From contig SCFE01000011.1 in assembly GCA_004352715.1 (NCBI GenBank), positions 1,941,796 to 2,005,795 on the forward strand: a stretch of DNA of 64,000 nucleotides, in the 5' to 3' direction. The position numbers and the translations under genes were made by a program. The notes under the pieces are model-generated. The model did not search any database, was not told where the DNA came from, and saw nothing but the letters and a program-made list of their open reading frames with translations. Positions 1 through 10,788 of the stretch are shown piece by piece (within the stretch, counting starts at the first letter, position 1; every line of letters begins with the position of its first letter). This DNA is from Hofstenia miamia. Lineage: Eukaryota > Xenacoelomorpha > Acoela.

Positions 1-830
1 CACTGAGAACAACAGCACAGCTGCAACAGAAATCAAAGGAAAGAATCAGAGGAGAGGGGTGGATTTCAAGGTTAGAGCGAAGTGTTTCAATGAGAACACC
101 AACCATGACGACCATTACAGCGATCCATAAGGGAGAAAACTTTAGGTCAGAAACAGAAGGACAAGCCAGGTTTCAGTAATGAAAATGAAATCAACAGGAG
201 ACTGCAAGAAGAAACTGTAAAAAACTGAGACAACGGTTTAATGAGACAAGACTGTGCGCATTGGCGATCAAAAAAGAGAAAGCAGTGTTGTGATGAGGAG
301 TAAGTTTCAAGCTAGGAGGTGCAGGTAGTCAATCATGACAAGAACCATCACACCGGCGGGGAAGAAGGCCAAAAGATTTGCGCTCAGTATCAGAGAGGCG
401 ATAGAATCGGATCAAGAGCCCATCCGACCACACTTCATGATCCATGACAACATGATGAGACTCTTGACTACAGAAAGTATGGAAGGAATCCAATGAAGAG
501 TCCGTCCGCGGTGGAATGCCAAGGGCGTCATCAAATTGGAGTGAGGAGGACGGAGGTGATCAGCAACATCAGAAGCAAAAACAGAGTTAGCGAAACTGAC
601 AATATAGATGTGAGCTTTCCGAGGAGGATGTGACGAAGGCGATGAGGAGGAACAGACTGCTCCGGGCAGGCGGCAGCGCAGGAGACGGAGCAACACAGGA
701 GCAGAATGTAAAGCAGGTGATTGGGACGTTTAGGAATGGTACGTGAGGCCGAAGCACTGTAGAAGAACATTTGAATTTGAATGGACAAGACATCGGAGGT
801 GAATTTAGCAAGGGAGTCTCTGACAAGGAT
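1..830 (-). pseudogene. LINE 5' region with start of endonuclease domain, broken, runs off window
   Basis: Read on the minus strand, this GC-richer block shows decayed LINE-type coding in shifting frames. The best sign is at about 195-162, which reads DFIFITETWL, the conserved N-terminal signature of the APE-type endonuclease of CR1/Jockey/L2-like LINEs. Just upstream on the minus strand is a stretch resembling the NANARSL-type start of the same domain. The endonuclease would continue beyond base 1. The region has several stops and at least one frame change, so it is not functional. Open frames at 412-923 upstream of the endonuclease have no family I recognise and may be ORF1 or leader sequence. 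The left edge near 830 is a guess based on base composition. Unlike the neighbouring non-coding DNA, CpG is frequent here. Confidence 0.42.
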
Positions 831-1155
831 AAACAGGCCCATCCATCTCGGTTTCAGCAGGCGGAATTTTTTCAGCATAATTTTTTTAAAACAAATATTT
901 TGTTGGCTTAAACGACTTGTCACACAATTTCAAGTTGTGAATAAGGATATTAACAAAGCTATAAGTTTAATCATGTTGAGAAAGTACTGAGGAAATTACG
1001 ACCATTGTTTCCTAAAACATGTGGTAACATTTAGAGAATGGCCAAGGCTGATTTGTAGAAGTCACAATTAATTGAAAATGATATTAAATGGGAATCCGTT
1101 CAGTCCACAATTGAATGTTATTTACAATTGCTACTTTCTCTTATCAAAATTGAGA
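831..1155. other. Non-coding interval
   Basis: AT-rich sequence between the LINE remnant and a miniature insertion. I see no gene, RNA or clear repeat structure in it. Confidence 0.5.
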
Positions 1156-1245
1156 TTAACACTAGAACTGCCGAAATTTGCAATCAACTATGCTAAAACA
1201 TTCCAATTTCGGTTAATTTGACCAATTTGATGGTCTTAGTGTTAA
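1156..1245. mobile_element. Tiny piggyBac-like miniature inverted-repeat element
   Basis: A 90-bp segment starts with TTAACACTAGA and ends with a TTAGTGTTAA, so it is bounded on both sides by TTAA followed by an inverted CACTA(G/A)A. TTAA target duplication is the hallmark of piggyBac elements. The interior forms a second hairpin (GCCGAAATTTG against CAATTTCGGT). It is too short to code for anything and would have needed a transposase from elsewhere. An isolated chance palindrome is possible but less likely given the nested symmetry. Confidence 0.5.
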
Positions 1246-1270
1246 GGCAGAAATTATGATTTGAAAAAGC

Positions 1271-1606
1271 ATGTCGTTAAGAGTTTGTGAATATAAAGGC
1301 CCAAACAACGGCCTAAGTGCACTAAATCTGTGGCTCTTTCAAGTATTTATTTATATTATTTGTATTATGGGCGTTAACATAGCTGAACCAGAAAGTATAT
1401 TTTATAAATTCAATTTGGTGTTATTGGCGCTGCAATCAACAATGACTGAAGAGCGACTCCAATACATAATAATTCTTGGTGTTGACAGAGAATTATGCTC
1501 TTCCACAGATGTGATTAAAGAATTCCTAAAGCATCCCAGGCGTCTTGGCATTTTTTTTGTTACACAGATTACATGTTTAATTGCACTTGCATTATCAAAT
1601 CACTAA
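1271..1606 (+). pseudogene. hAT-like transposase C-terminal fragment
   Basis: An open frame of 111 codons. Its middle, reading STMTEERLQYIIILGVDREL and then DVIKEFLKHPRR, resembles the C-terminal end of hAT-superfamily transposases and their ZMYM/SCAN-type relatives. In that family the pattern STM..ERL..L..L.V.REL....D.VI..F follows the dimerisation domain. The N-terminal third is hydrophobic and does not resemble the family, so the true fragment probably starts near 1400. No catalytic part is present, so this is a relic. The identification rests on motif pattern from memory; a profile search against hAT dimerisation domains would settle it. Confidence 0.4.
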
Positions 1607-2055
1607 GTGAACAGGTTTTTAATGTTGAGTGCGTTCATAAAATATGATTTATTTTTATGTTTCGTATTATTTATAATCATGTAGGATTGTATAAACCAGG
1701 TATAGACGGTATACAAAACTACCCTATGGCCTATATAGTAAAACTTTTTACTGCATCACTAATACCCCCAGGAGATTTATTCCTGAATCCGCCACTGACA
1801 TATCCGTATATTATTAACACTCATTGAAATAATACTTTAGCAGAAATTAGACTTGTCAGAATCGATATTCTTGAATTGTGAATTGAATTAAGAACATCCG
1901 AATCGGGTTTTGAGCTAAGTGTGTATTTCGAAGGTCTACTAGATGAATAGAATGACAATTGTGAAACAGGAACATGATTTTTTTCGCCAGTCATCACTAA
2001 AACACAAAAACTATAAAAGAAAAGGAATAAATTGTTAATAAACTAATATGGAACA
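1607..2055. other. Non-coding interval, 3' side of the SLIRP gene
   Basis: AT-rich sequence without a recognisable gene. It separates the hAT relic from the 3' end of the minus-strand SLIRP-like gene. Confidence 0.5.
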
Positions 2056-2061
2056 TTTATT
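2056..2061 (-). promoter_or_regulatory. Candidate poly(A) signal of the SLIRP-like gene
   Basis: AATAAA on the minus strand, about 210 bases after the SLIRP stop codon. In DNA this AT-rich such hexamers also occur by chance, so position and orientation are the only support. Confidence 0.35.
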
Positions 2062-2273
2062 AATTACACAAATTTACAGAAAACATACGACGAACTGTAG
2101 ACAAAGTTAAAAGGAAGGAACATACAATTTTAGTAATATTAAAGTTTTATGAAGATGTGCTGTATAATAGATATAGCTAACACGTTTGTCTAGGTAAAAT
2201 TGTTAAAAATTAGAAACATACAGCGCTTATAGAATCCAAGAAAAATCTTTTACGAATTTAAAAACAAAGAAAA

Positions 2274-2645
2274 TTAGTCAAATAAGTTCGCAATAGAAAG
2301 TTGCTCGAACTGTTTGGTTTTTTCTTTCGTCTGTGGTGAGTTTTTCGAATCTACATAATGAACATCTTGCCTCTTCAAATGTTGTTTTTCTATTTCTGGA
2401 TTTTTGAATCGCAGAAGCAAACGCTGACCATCAATAATGTGACGTCTTTGCTTAAAACAATTTTCGACTCCGGAAGGAGCATAATATTCAACATAGCCCC
2501 AGCCTTTGTTAAATCCAGTGTTGGTATCCATTTTTACTAAAGCTGTAGCGACTTTGCCAAATTGGCTAAAATGATCTCTCAGTTGTTCAGTAGCAACTGT
2601 CCACGGTAAACGATTAATGACAACAATTAGATCTGTTTTAGGCAT
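2274..2645 (-). CDS. SLIRP: SLIRP-like mitochondrial RNA-binding protein (single RRM)
   Basis: A 123-residue protein made almost entirely of one RNA recognition motif. RNP2 is VVINRL (residues 8-13) and RNP1 is KGWGYVEY (47-54). NRLPWT near the start, the FSQFG segment (26-30), TGF-KGWG (43-50) and HIIDGQRL (from about 69) closely follow animal SLIRP. SLIRP partners LRPPRC in mitochondria, stabilising mitochondrial mRNAs and so supporting cytochrome oxidase. The length is close to human SLIRP (about 109 residues). The charged tail ending in NLFD is lineage-specific. The ATG at 2645 is only a few residues before the RRM, so a classical mitochondrial presequence is missing. A TTTTTAG just upstream could be a splice acceptor, in which case a short first exon with the targeting signal lies upstream. 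Codon use and CpG content look normal and there are no disruptions. I am fairly sure of the family and less sure of the 5' end. Confidence 0.85.
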   Translation of the reverse strand: MPKTDLIVVINRLPWTVATEQLRDHFSQFGKVATALVKMDTNTGFNKGWGYVEYYAPSGVENCFKQRRHIIDGQRLLLRFKNPEIEKQHLKRQDVHYVDSKNSPQTKEKTKQFEQLSIANLFD

Positions 2646-3890
2646 TCTAAAAATAATTCCTTGTAAATATCAAACAAGATAAATTTGATAATAAACAAAA
2701 ACTAGAATATATTTTCATCCATTAAAAGGAAGATGAAAATATGAATAAATGCACATACGTTTGCTATACATGAGTTATTCTACTAAAGATAAAAAGTCAA
2801 ACAATGTTGTTTGAATAATAATAATTATTATTATTGCTAACGTAGTTTTCTACCAGTTGCAAATATCCAATTGCAAATATATTACACTGAAGTTTTTTTG
2901 CTGTAATACTTAAAAAGAATGATAATTTTGAAAAATCATTCACGCGAAGCATCATTTTAAGTTAAATTATACGATTTCTTAAATATTTCGGTAGTTATAT
3001 TTGATGGACAAACATAATAAGTCGTTTTCAGAAGGCGTTTAATGTTTCTCAGTATGCTAATAACTCAAAGCATGCAGTACGATAAAACGTTTGACCCAAT
3101 CTCAATGAAAATGCAAATGGCTTAGTGAATCACTACCACGAGTTTAGTTAACCAAAATGCAGATAAAATGGTGATTTTGTGAATGTTTTAATGAAAAAAG
3201 TTAATTTAAATAAAGCAAATATATATACAAAAAATAACAAAGTAAACCAGTATGTTCTTTCCATTGTTGTTGCCATGTAGCAAATCGGCATTTAACTCTG
3301 TACTACATCAAATTTGGCATGGATAAAGAAAGATAAACCCAGAGCTTAATTTTTTTACTAAGGATCCGGCCCCTGGTTTTTGCCTAACATCTTAGAAATA
3401 AATTGAAAAATGTGCAAATTTAATCATACTAGAAAGATAAAAAATATTTAAGATCGCTTCGATATTTCAACATAGACATTTACAATTTCATATCCACATA
3501 ATTATTGCTCCATTTACTGTGTATGTGAATAATATTGCCATTATTAAAAGAAAAAATAAGAAGGAAACGCATATTTGCGACGATGAAATTAACACTTGAC
3601 AATTTGCATATTCATTTAAATGTCTCGATAGATATTCCTAGAGAATTTCACGCAATATAACACGGGTACGAACTATTGCTATTAGCTGCTTAGGCCACTT
3701 AAGCGACTACACATATAGGATCCTGCGAATCAACAGATATAAATTTGAATCCAAATCCCATTTTTGAGTGTATTCTTTAAAATTTTAATCCTATTTTATT
3801 AAATTAATTAAAAGCAAATAAAATTCATAATGTAAAAATCATTGAATATTTTTTTGCTCAATTAAAACTGCAAAGTTCTTATTTTTCAAG
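2646..3890. other. Upstream region of SLIRP, non-coding
   Basis: About 1.2 kb of AT-rich sequence that should contain the SLIRP promoter and possibly a first exon and intron. No clear TATA box or other motif stands out from the base composition. A short run of alternating ATT/AAT lies near 2818-2836. Confidence 0.45.

Positions 3891-3932
<42 letters not shown>
3891..3932. repeat. (AAT)n microsatellite
   Basis: Fourteen consecutive AAT/ATA units. On the minus strand it directly follows a LINE-like 3' end, so it is probably the LINE's simple-repeat tail and not an independent microsatellite. Confidence 0.85.
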
Positions 3933-3934
<2 letters not shown>

Positions 3935-4060
3935 ATGACTTTATTTAGCCGCTGAAGGCATACACAACAAAAAATAAAAACAAGTCAATTTATAAACTTG
4001 AATTGGGCAATATTTTGACTCATGAAAACTGTTACAGAAGTTTATAGTTCTTTATTCAAA
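3933..4060 (-). mobile_element. LINE 3' end with ATT tail
   Basis: On the minus strand the segment ends with CGGCTAAATAAAGTCATT and then runs into (ATT)n. A short AATAAA-bearing 3' terminus joined to a simple-repeat tail is typical of CR1/Jockey-like LINEs. Here only the terminal untranslated part is recognisable. How far it extends to the right of 4060 is not clear. Confidence 0.5.
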
Positions 4061-6145
4061 GCAATTATTTACAAATACTTATTTTCTTTTTTGACCATGT
4101 CAAAACGTATAACATGCATGCAAATTTAGTAAACAAATTCTTGTTTGGATTTTTTAAACATATTTTATGTATTATTAAATTGAAGTTTAAACTGGGTACT
4201 AGTGGCTTGAACAACAAACTATTGTGCTGGATTAAAAAGAAACGTTCGTGATTTACCAGTCTAAGCAAAGCTTAAGCTTTTTTTCAAGAATGCCACTTAG
4301 TAATTATCCACAAAGAGCTTGTGGGCTTTTTAAAAGAACAAGCTGTTTTCACAAACTTTTAAACGCCTTTCTACACAATTACAAATTGTTGGTGAGTGTG
4401 CACCCAAGAAATGGTGAAAATGTGTACATTTTTGCACTACCTGAGATATTTGACAACACACATTATTTTATGATGAAAATTACTGTTTCTAAAACTCACT
4501 AATTATTCCCTATAGTTGAAGGCTCAGATAGCCAAGATTTTTGAATTCCATAATGTAAACCTAACCATTTCCTTAAACAGACTGTTCAGGCCCAATTAAG
4601 TCAGTGATCATGGCACCTAAAACAGTTCTGCCAGAGCATAATTTCAAAACGTAAATGAAAGAGGAGGCACTTCTTTATTGTGTTTTAAAAAAATTTATAG
4701 GTAATTTTATCAAAAAACAATATGGTGTCTTTTTACACAATGTCAAAGAAATTTCTATAAGCCTATTAGGAAATTTGGAAATCGTGAGCCATGGACACAT
4801 GGACACATCTATTGTGAACAAACGAATTGTCGAAAATTTATAAAAAGGCATAGTCCAGTGGCTGAAAATTTCGATTTTTTGAAAAAAGCAAATACACTTT
4901 AAACCTAACAGTCAGATAATTCTAAGGTTTAGAGCACATGGGAGAAAGGCCGAAATTTAACTGTTTCCATATATGTATAGATAGGCCTCCCAAACCATTA
5001 AGTTAGAGGGTATTGACGCCAAAGGCATCAGGGTTGAAGAAATCAAGCAAAGTCACGGCATAGAGGTGCCATGATATTGATAGGAGCCGCTCACTATCCT
5101 GTGGTGAACTGGTGAGTTATGGGTGCTTAACTTTTTTGTCAAGAAATTATAAAAAATTATGAAATTCCAAAGATGTTTGAGATTAATGATGCCTGATTCT
5201 TAACCCACTCTTACATAAAAAAAATTTGAATTTCAAGCCTCCTGATTTTTAAGGGGTTTGACTCCAATGCATTGGAGCTGCAATTTCAACCTTTCAATGA
5301 AGTATTACATGAAATTTGCTTGAATGCTAAGTAATTTTTTATTCAGCTAACTACATCAAAAACCTGCAAATCGATCTTTACCACTACCTTGTTTGGAGAC
5401 AAGGATATAAATATAAATTTCAAATGTAAATATGTGGCAACTTTTCCCCCAAAGCTGAGACAATTATTAAAGACCGTTTCAAAACTCCATACGTATAGAG
5501 AAAGAGTTTAAACATGAGATTTTTTATTACAGCGGTTAATCTTGAGAAATATCTACTACGTCATGACACGCATTCATGAACTATGCGAAGCTTTTGATAA
5601 AAGGAATTACAGCTTTTCAAAATACGAGTTCTGCTGAAATATAATTCTCCATTGCAATTATAATCTTTTATGTGATTGAATTATCTGCAGGATGGTCAAA
5701 AAGTCAGATAACATTTTAAAAAAATGAAGTTATCTATCAAATATTATTTTATATACTACTACCGTTACGATTAAAACTCAGTGCATAAATATATTTCAAG
5801 AACTAATATTTATATATGACTACCTGGCAATGGGTTAGCCAAAATTTAATAATTTAAGGTCGGGGTCACTGTAGAAGTCGAAAGACTAAAACGCAATTAA
5901 GGTTTCTTTTTTACGACCCTGCATATTGCGTAGTGACACTAGTCTAACCAACCATCAATTCTAATTTTAATTGTAATTCAATACATATTTACATTAATTT
6001 TTCAGTACAGACTATGTTTAAATAGGCAGCAGATGAAATTAAAATATTGACATAATATTGGCATGAACATTAAAATAGCGATATTGCCTTTTGAAAAAAA
6101 ACGTATTCAACATCGGATTTTAGATAAACCTAAACGGTTGGAACA
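4061..6145. other. Non-coding interval
   Basis: About 2 kb with no supported gene. Small open frames at 4248-4502 and 4655-4843 resemble nothing I know. CpG is still present at a normal level (for example 5870-5940), in contrast with the sequence after 7.4 kb. Confidence 0.45.
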
Positions 6146-6259
6146 TTTTTTCATTCTGTGAAATCTCAATTTCTCTCAAAATGGATAGTTGAAGTAAGTT
6201 TTTCTAAGTAAAAAGTCTCTATTAAATAAAAATTTTGAGATTTTCAAGAATGAAAAAAA
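6146..6259. repeat. Small fold-back repeat
   Basis: Two arms of about 25 bases (6146-6170 and 6233-6259), both reading TTTTTCATTC followed by GAAA-TCTCAA on opposite strands, enclose about 60 bases. The arms resemble those of the fold-back at 6711-6897, so the two may be one family. Confidence 0.4.
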
Positions 6260-6710
6260 CTAAACACTCAAGGACTAAGCTGGTATTATTTGACAGTAAA
6301 TTCATATTGTTAAACTTCACTTCACAAAAAATGATTTAGTACTGGTTCTGATCAATATTTTCGAAATCCCAGTACAACTGTACTACTAATTATAGATACA
6401 AACTATGAAGATTAAATAATATGATTAAGTTGTTATTAAATACATTTTGCAGCTTAATAAGATTTTAAAATTTTAATAAATTAGCTATTATAATCAAATA
6501 AGTTTACTAGGGAATGCTTCTAGTTATTATTATCAAAAAATTTTGAAAACAACATTCTAATGATAACATTCGTATTGAAACCTAACCCTAGCCCTCCTCC
6601 TAATCCTAAGAATAACATTTTCAATTTCATTAACTAAAAATTTAAAGAAAACTGTCACAATTTGCATTATTTGAAATTTTTGGATTTCCAAATTTTTAGA
6701 TGATACTGTT

Positions 6711-6897
6711 AGTACTTAGGTTGGTACTTTTTTTAATTCGTGAAAATCTCTAATTTTCCAAATTTATCTCAAATCCTTCCCAGATTATTATTTCATGGAC
6801 ACATTTCCCTTATAAAAATTACTGCAAGTGTCCATTCTGAGAGAAATTTGGAAGATTTGAGATTTTATAGAATTAAAAAAGTACTAAACTTGTACTT
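6711..6897. repeat. Fold-back repeat, MITE-like
   Basis: Left arm 6711-6775 and right arm about 6835-6897 are inverted copies with mismatches. Both start with GTAC, then a T-run, AATTC, and CTCTAATTT/CCAAATTT. The central loop is about 60 bases. No target duplication was found. This is a likely miniature element of unknown class. Confidence 0.5.
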
Positions 6898-6951
6898 ATA
6901 TTAAATGTTATAATTTCTTAAAATGAATACCAAATATCTCAAAACTCCACA

Positions 6952-7353
6952 GTTGGTTCTTAAACCTGTCAATTCATAATCTGATGGCTGTCAGAATATA
7001 TCTTACAAGTGTCAGAAAAAGATGTAACTATGAAAATCACTTTTAGCCAATAGCATTAATCAAAAAGCATTATCAATATGGTAAATAGTAAAATACTTAA
7101 AAATATTTAAATAGCTTTTGAAGTTTAAGTAATTGATTAATGTAAAACCTTTGAAAAATTTTCAAAATTATATATGTAGGAAGCAATTGAAATGTTATTT
7201 TAATACTTTTCTCATATAGTTACTATTTTAACTAGATGTCTCTTAAGCAATGTCCCAATTAAGTTCATTTTAAACAAAAACGACTTTTTCTGACAGTTGT
7301 AAGATAAATTCTGACAGCCATAAGATTATGAATTGACAGATTTAAGAACCAAC
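6952..7353. mobile_element. MITE-like element with ~78-bp inverted ends
   Basis: GTTGGTTCTTAAA at the left end (6952) and its complement at the right end (to 7353) begin inverted arms of about 78 bases. The arms share the internal blocks CTGTCAATTCATAATCT, ATGGCTGTCAGAAT and CTGTCAGAAAAAG. The 250-base interior is AT-rich and non-coding. No clear target duplication is visible, so the superfamily is open. Confidence 0.6.
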
Positions 7354-8239
7354 CCAAAAGTACCACCGTTGTCAGGGCATTAGAATTAATTAGCCAATTA
7401 AAATATCACTTTTATGCAATGGCATTTAGACACAGATATTTCACAGTGAGCTTTCCAAAGTTAAGCAAAGTATTGTCACCCAAAAATTCTACTCTAATAT
7501 ATGTGTTAAATGAAAAGAAATAGCAAAAGGTTACCTCTTACATTGCAAGAGATCAGCTTAAATTTGAGATGAGCTTATTTTGTATTTAGGTTTTTGTCTT
7601 AATTCATGCAAATTATTAACATCAAAGTGAATTTCATTACTCTCTGAGAATGATTCCACAAATTCCAAAATTTAATACTTTCTCACATAACATATTCAAA
7701 ACAAACATAGTTAGTAAATTATAATTTATATACTTTTGTTTATATATTTATTATTAATATTTGTGAATAATGTTTTACTAAATTGAAAATTCTGTAATTG
7801 TTGACATATATTAAATAAATATTATCTCAGATTTCTTTCATCACTATAGAACACTGGCAGATACAGAAAAATTCCTTAGAGGTTGGCCAATGTAAAATAA
7901 TATGCTAAGTGCATTATTGGGTACTAGAGATGGCATAAGACTATTGAATTCTCAAATTTTAAAATTTTTCACTATGCAAGGACTTTACCACTATCTACTG
8001 ACTCCAAAAATGGAAACACAGAATTTGTGCAATTTTTCAATTTTTTTCAAATTTCAAATTACACCTTAATAAAGGCATGTTGTGTTTTTTAGGAGATTTT
8101 TTCATTATGAACTACAAAATAAATAAAAGGAATATATTATCAATGATTAATAAAATGTTATTTAAAAAAAATTAAAACATAAAATCAAATAAAGATCACA
8201 TATATATAAGTGAGTTTCAAAAATATGCATGTTAATACC
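7354..8239. other. Non-coding interval; CpG loss begins
   Basis: AT-rich sequence with no recognisable gene. From about 7370 onward CpG practically disappears from the background. Confidence 0.5.
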
Positions 8240-8650
8240 ACCATTTAGAGGCTTTATTTTTCCAGGATTATATGAGGCAATATCCAATTCATCAATTAAT
8301 TCCACAATGCTAACATCAAGACAATTTTGAACTTGATTTAAAATCACAGCATCTTCAGGACTAGAAATGAATGTGATTGCCAATCATTTAGTTCAAAAAC
8401 ATCTGACATGTACAACCCCTTGGAGATAGGAATATGTATCTTCTAGCATATCATAGTTAAATATAATGATCAATCTTTCAAAAATCCATAGAAAATATAT
8501 TACAACAAAAAATTTTCTTTTGGAAATAAGGAAAGAGCAACAATTATTCTTTTTGTTTCATTCCCAGGTAAATGCTCTATCAAGGAAATTCTGAATAAAT
8601 AAATATTAGTCAGGGCTATGTATCTTGGAACAGAACTAAAATAAATAAAT
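8240..8650 (-). pseudogene. Retrocopy of UAP56/DDX39B helicase, C-terminal part
   Basis: On the minus strand the frames follow the C-terminal RecA domain of the DEAD-box RNA helicase UAP56/DDX39B, which acts in mRNA splicing and nuclear export. In order I see RYIALTNIYLF (about 8640-8600), YLGMKQKE, FERLIIIFNYDMLEDT (about 8490-8440), then the decayed motif VI region (FGTKG-like, with two stops), and finally ITFISSPEDAVILNQVQ and IVELIDELDIASY. The order and spacing match the end of the helicase without introns, so this looks like a processed copy. There are at least three stops and one frame change. Arginine codons of motif VI are lost, consistent with the CpG loss of the surrounding DNA. 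The last 140 codons or so of the family are covered; nothing upstream of about 8650 matches. Confidence 0.78.
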
Positions 8651-9059
8651 TTCAAATAAGAACTGTCTGTGTGACCTAAGGTAGTGGGTGGCTCCAGCTA
8701 AGTGGTGATCAACTTCAAGCCTGGAAATTGCATTTTGTTGTCTAGTTCCATGAATGCAGAGGATCATGATTTGTAGCAAGGAGAAGCTAAGTTTGCATCT
8801 TATCCAGAAGTAGGTTACAGAATAGTCAGTATGCCTTTCATCAGTGATTAAACCACAAAGTTGTTTAAAACTATGAGTGAGGTGCAATGCTCCACCAGAT
8901 GTGTAAGATAAAGATTTAAGTTAACTAATATTTTTTGAGAACTGTAGAGTCCCAGTGATGCATATATATAGACCAAATGTACAATCAATAATAGGTATGT
9001 TTGATTAATTGATTTTAATAACTTTGCAATTGCAACAGAAAGTGTGGCACACTTGTTTG
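8651..9059. other. Non-coding interval
   Basis: Follows the helicase retrocopy. A minus-strand open frame (8636-8887) exists but matches neither UAP56 nor another family I know, so I treat it as chance. Confidence 0.4.
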
Positions 9060-9255
9060 AAAGGGTGATACACTGTCAAACTTAATTACCCAGCACAATT
9101 GTTTGACAAGAAAAATTATAAGCAATTAGATCACTGATTTCACGTTGGACAAAAAGTTTGAAGGGGTGATACACAATCAAACTTATCATTGATTTGTGTG
9201 CTGAGCAATTATGTAATTAAGTTTGATACACAAGTTTGACTATGTATCACCCCTT
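9060..9255. mobile_element. MITE-like element, AGGGGTGATACA ends
   Basis: A 196-bp segment with inverted ends. Left AAAGGGTGATACACTGTCAA and the complement of the right end share GGGTGATACA and GTCAAACTT. A third copy of the same end motif lies inside at about 9163. The only CpG for several kilobases around (9142) lies inside it. No target duplication was recognised. Confidence 0.5.
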
Positions 9256-10788
9256 AATTTTTTTAAATAAAACAACACTATAGTGCTAAGTTTAATAACA
9301 GACACAATTGCATCACTGTATATTTCAGAGACTGATTTCAGATATCAGTAGGGGCCTCTGCCCCTAACCCCTCCCAATTCTATGCTTTGAATTTTCACTA
9401 TTTTGGTGCATACTAGCTACTTTTTAATAATACTTTTGTACCTACTAAATTGTTGCAAATTGTTTATTCAAAATATTTTATCTAATTTTAGGCTTCATTT
9501 TTTGCTATGCTCATCCAATTTAGCACCAACCTTGATTTACTGCCCAAATTAACCTGCATGAAGTAATTACTAGTGGAAATTATGCCACCCAATGTACTGC
9601 CCTCCACCATGAATTTGCCTTGGCACAATGAAAGATAAATTCAGAATTAGTTCTATCATAAAAAATTAAACACATTTTAGTAGATATTTTATGCTGCATT
9701 GTTGTATTTACCAATGTGAAGCCATTTCTGTTATGAAATACTAATTGCATAAATTACATTTAAAATGAAGCAGTCCAAAATAATTTATTTCTTAACATTA
9801 AACAGCTTTGTGTTCTTTTAAAAGACAAACTGATTTTTTTCAAAAAAATTAATTCAATCATTTTAAAAGATTTTGAGATCATGAACCAGATGCATGAACA
9901 TATCTATTAGAAACATTCTTGAATTAAAATTTGAAAATGTGTACTATAGTTTTTTTGGGTTATGAGAAACATTAAATAGTTGAAGATGTTCCATTGCATT
10001 TTATGTATAAAATAATACATTATTCTTCATTTTTCTTAAATTTATAATGCATGTAATAATGTACATTGGTAATAGTGATGCTTGTAATAGGGTAACATTT
10101 ACAACTATAGAATTCTCAACCCTGATTTATTGCCAAACATGCTTAGCACTAAAATCTGTCTTTAAAAAACAGTTTTTTCAATTACTCACAATGTCAAGAA
10201 ATTGAACTCAAGTATGCTTGCAAAACTATCTAAAATAACACATTGATCACTTCAAGTATATAAACATAATATATAATTTCTATATTTTGATATCTATGCA
10301 AAAACAGAAATGATTTGGTTACCAAAATTAGTATTTTTCACTAAGCATTAAATACAAGGTATTATAGATGTTGAATATGCAATTAGTCTTTCTTGAAATT
10401 TTAGTTTGTATTTCAGTGCAATACATTTTTCTAGGGCTTTTGAATAGTTGATAGTTGAACAATCTTTTAGAGAAGGTTGTATGTTTTCTATGAATTATTT
10501 GCCAGAACTCATAAAAGTTGTTCACTTCAATATAAATATTCAGCAGTGAATTCATTTATTGATTGCTTTCTTAAATGAATATATGAAGGCCATCAGATCC
10601 AGTTTAACTTGGTCATCTTACAAAATAAAAATAAAAATATATATTTCATCTCTTGCATGCCTAATGGGAATCAGAGGATGATTATCTCAAGTAGAGCAAT
10701 CAGTGTATTTAGACAACTTTCCTTTCCAATTAGACATTGCTTTAACCAGAGTCAAATTTATCCTAAATGTTTATAAATTATTTGTTAT
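9256..10788. other. Non-coding, CpG-free interval
   Basis: About 1.5 kb of AT-rich DNA with no gene, RNA or repeat that I can support. I found no CpG at all between 9301 and 12633, although C and G together make up roughly a third of the bases. Confidence 0.5.

Noticed and set aside
412-923. Overlapping minus-strand frames rich in Leu, Ser and Cys, possibly membrane proteins
   Set aside because: They overlap in different frames, lie upstream of a LINE endonuclease start on the same strand and have no recognisable domain. I count them as part of the LINE remnant.
3891-3932. Possible CRISPR-like or other spaced array among the repeats of the window
   Set aside because: This is a plain trinucleotide run and the genome is an animal's. 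No spaced direct repeats of CRISPR type occur anywhere in the window.
8636-8887. Minus-strand 83-codon frame next to the UAP56 retrocopy
   Set aside because: It does not continue the helicase in any frame that I could match, and shows no other family resemblance.
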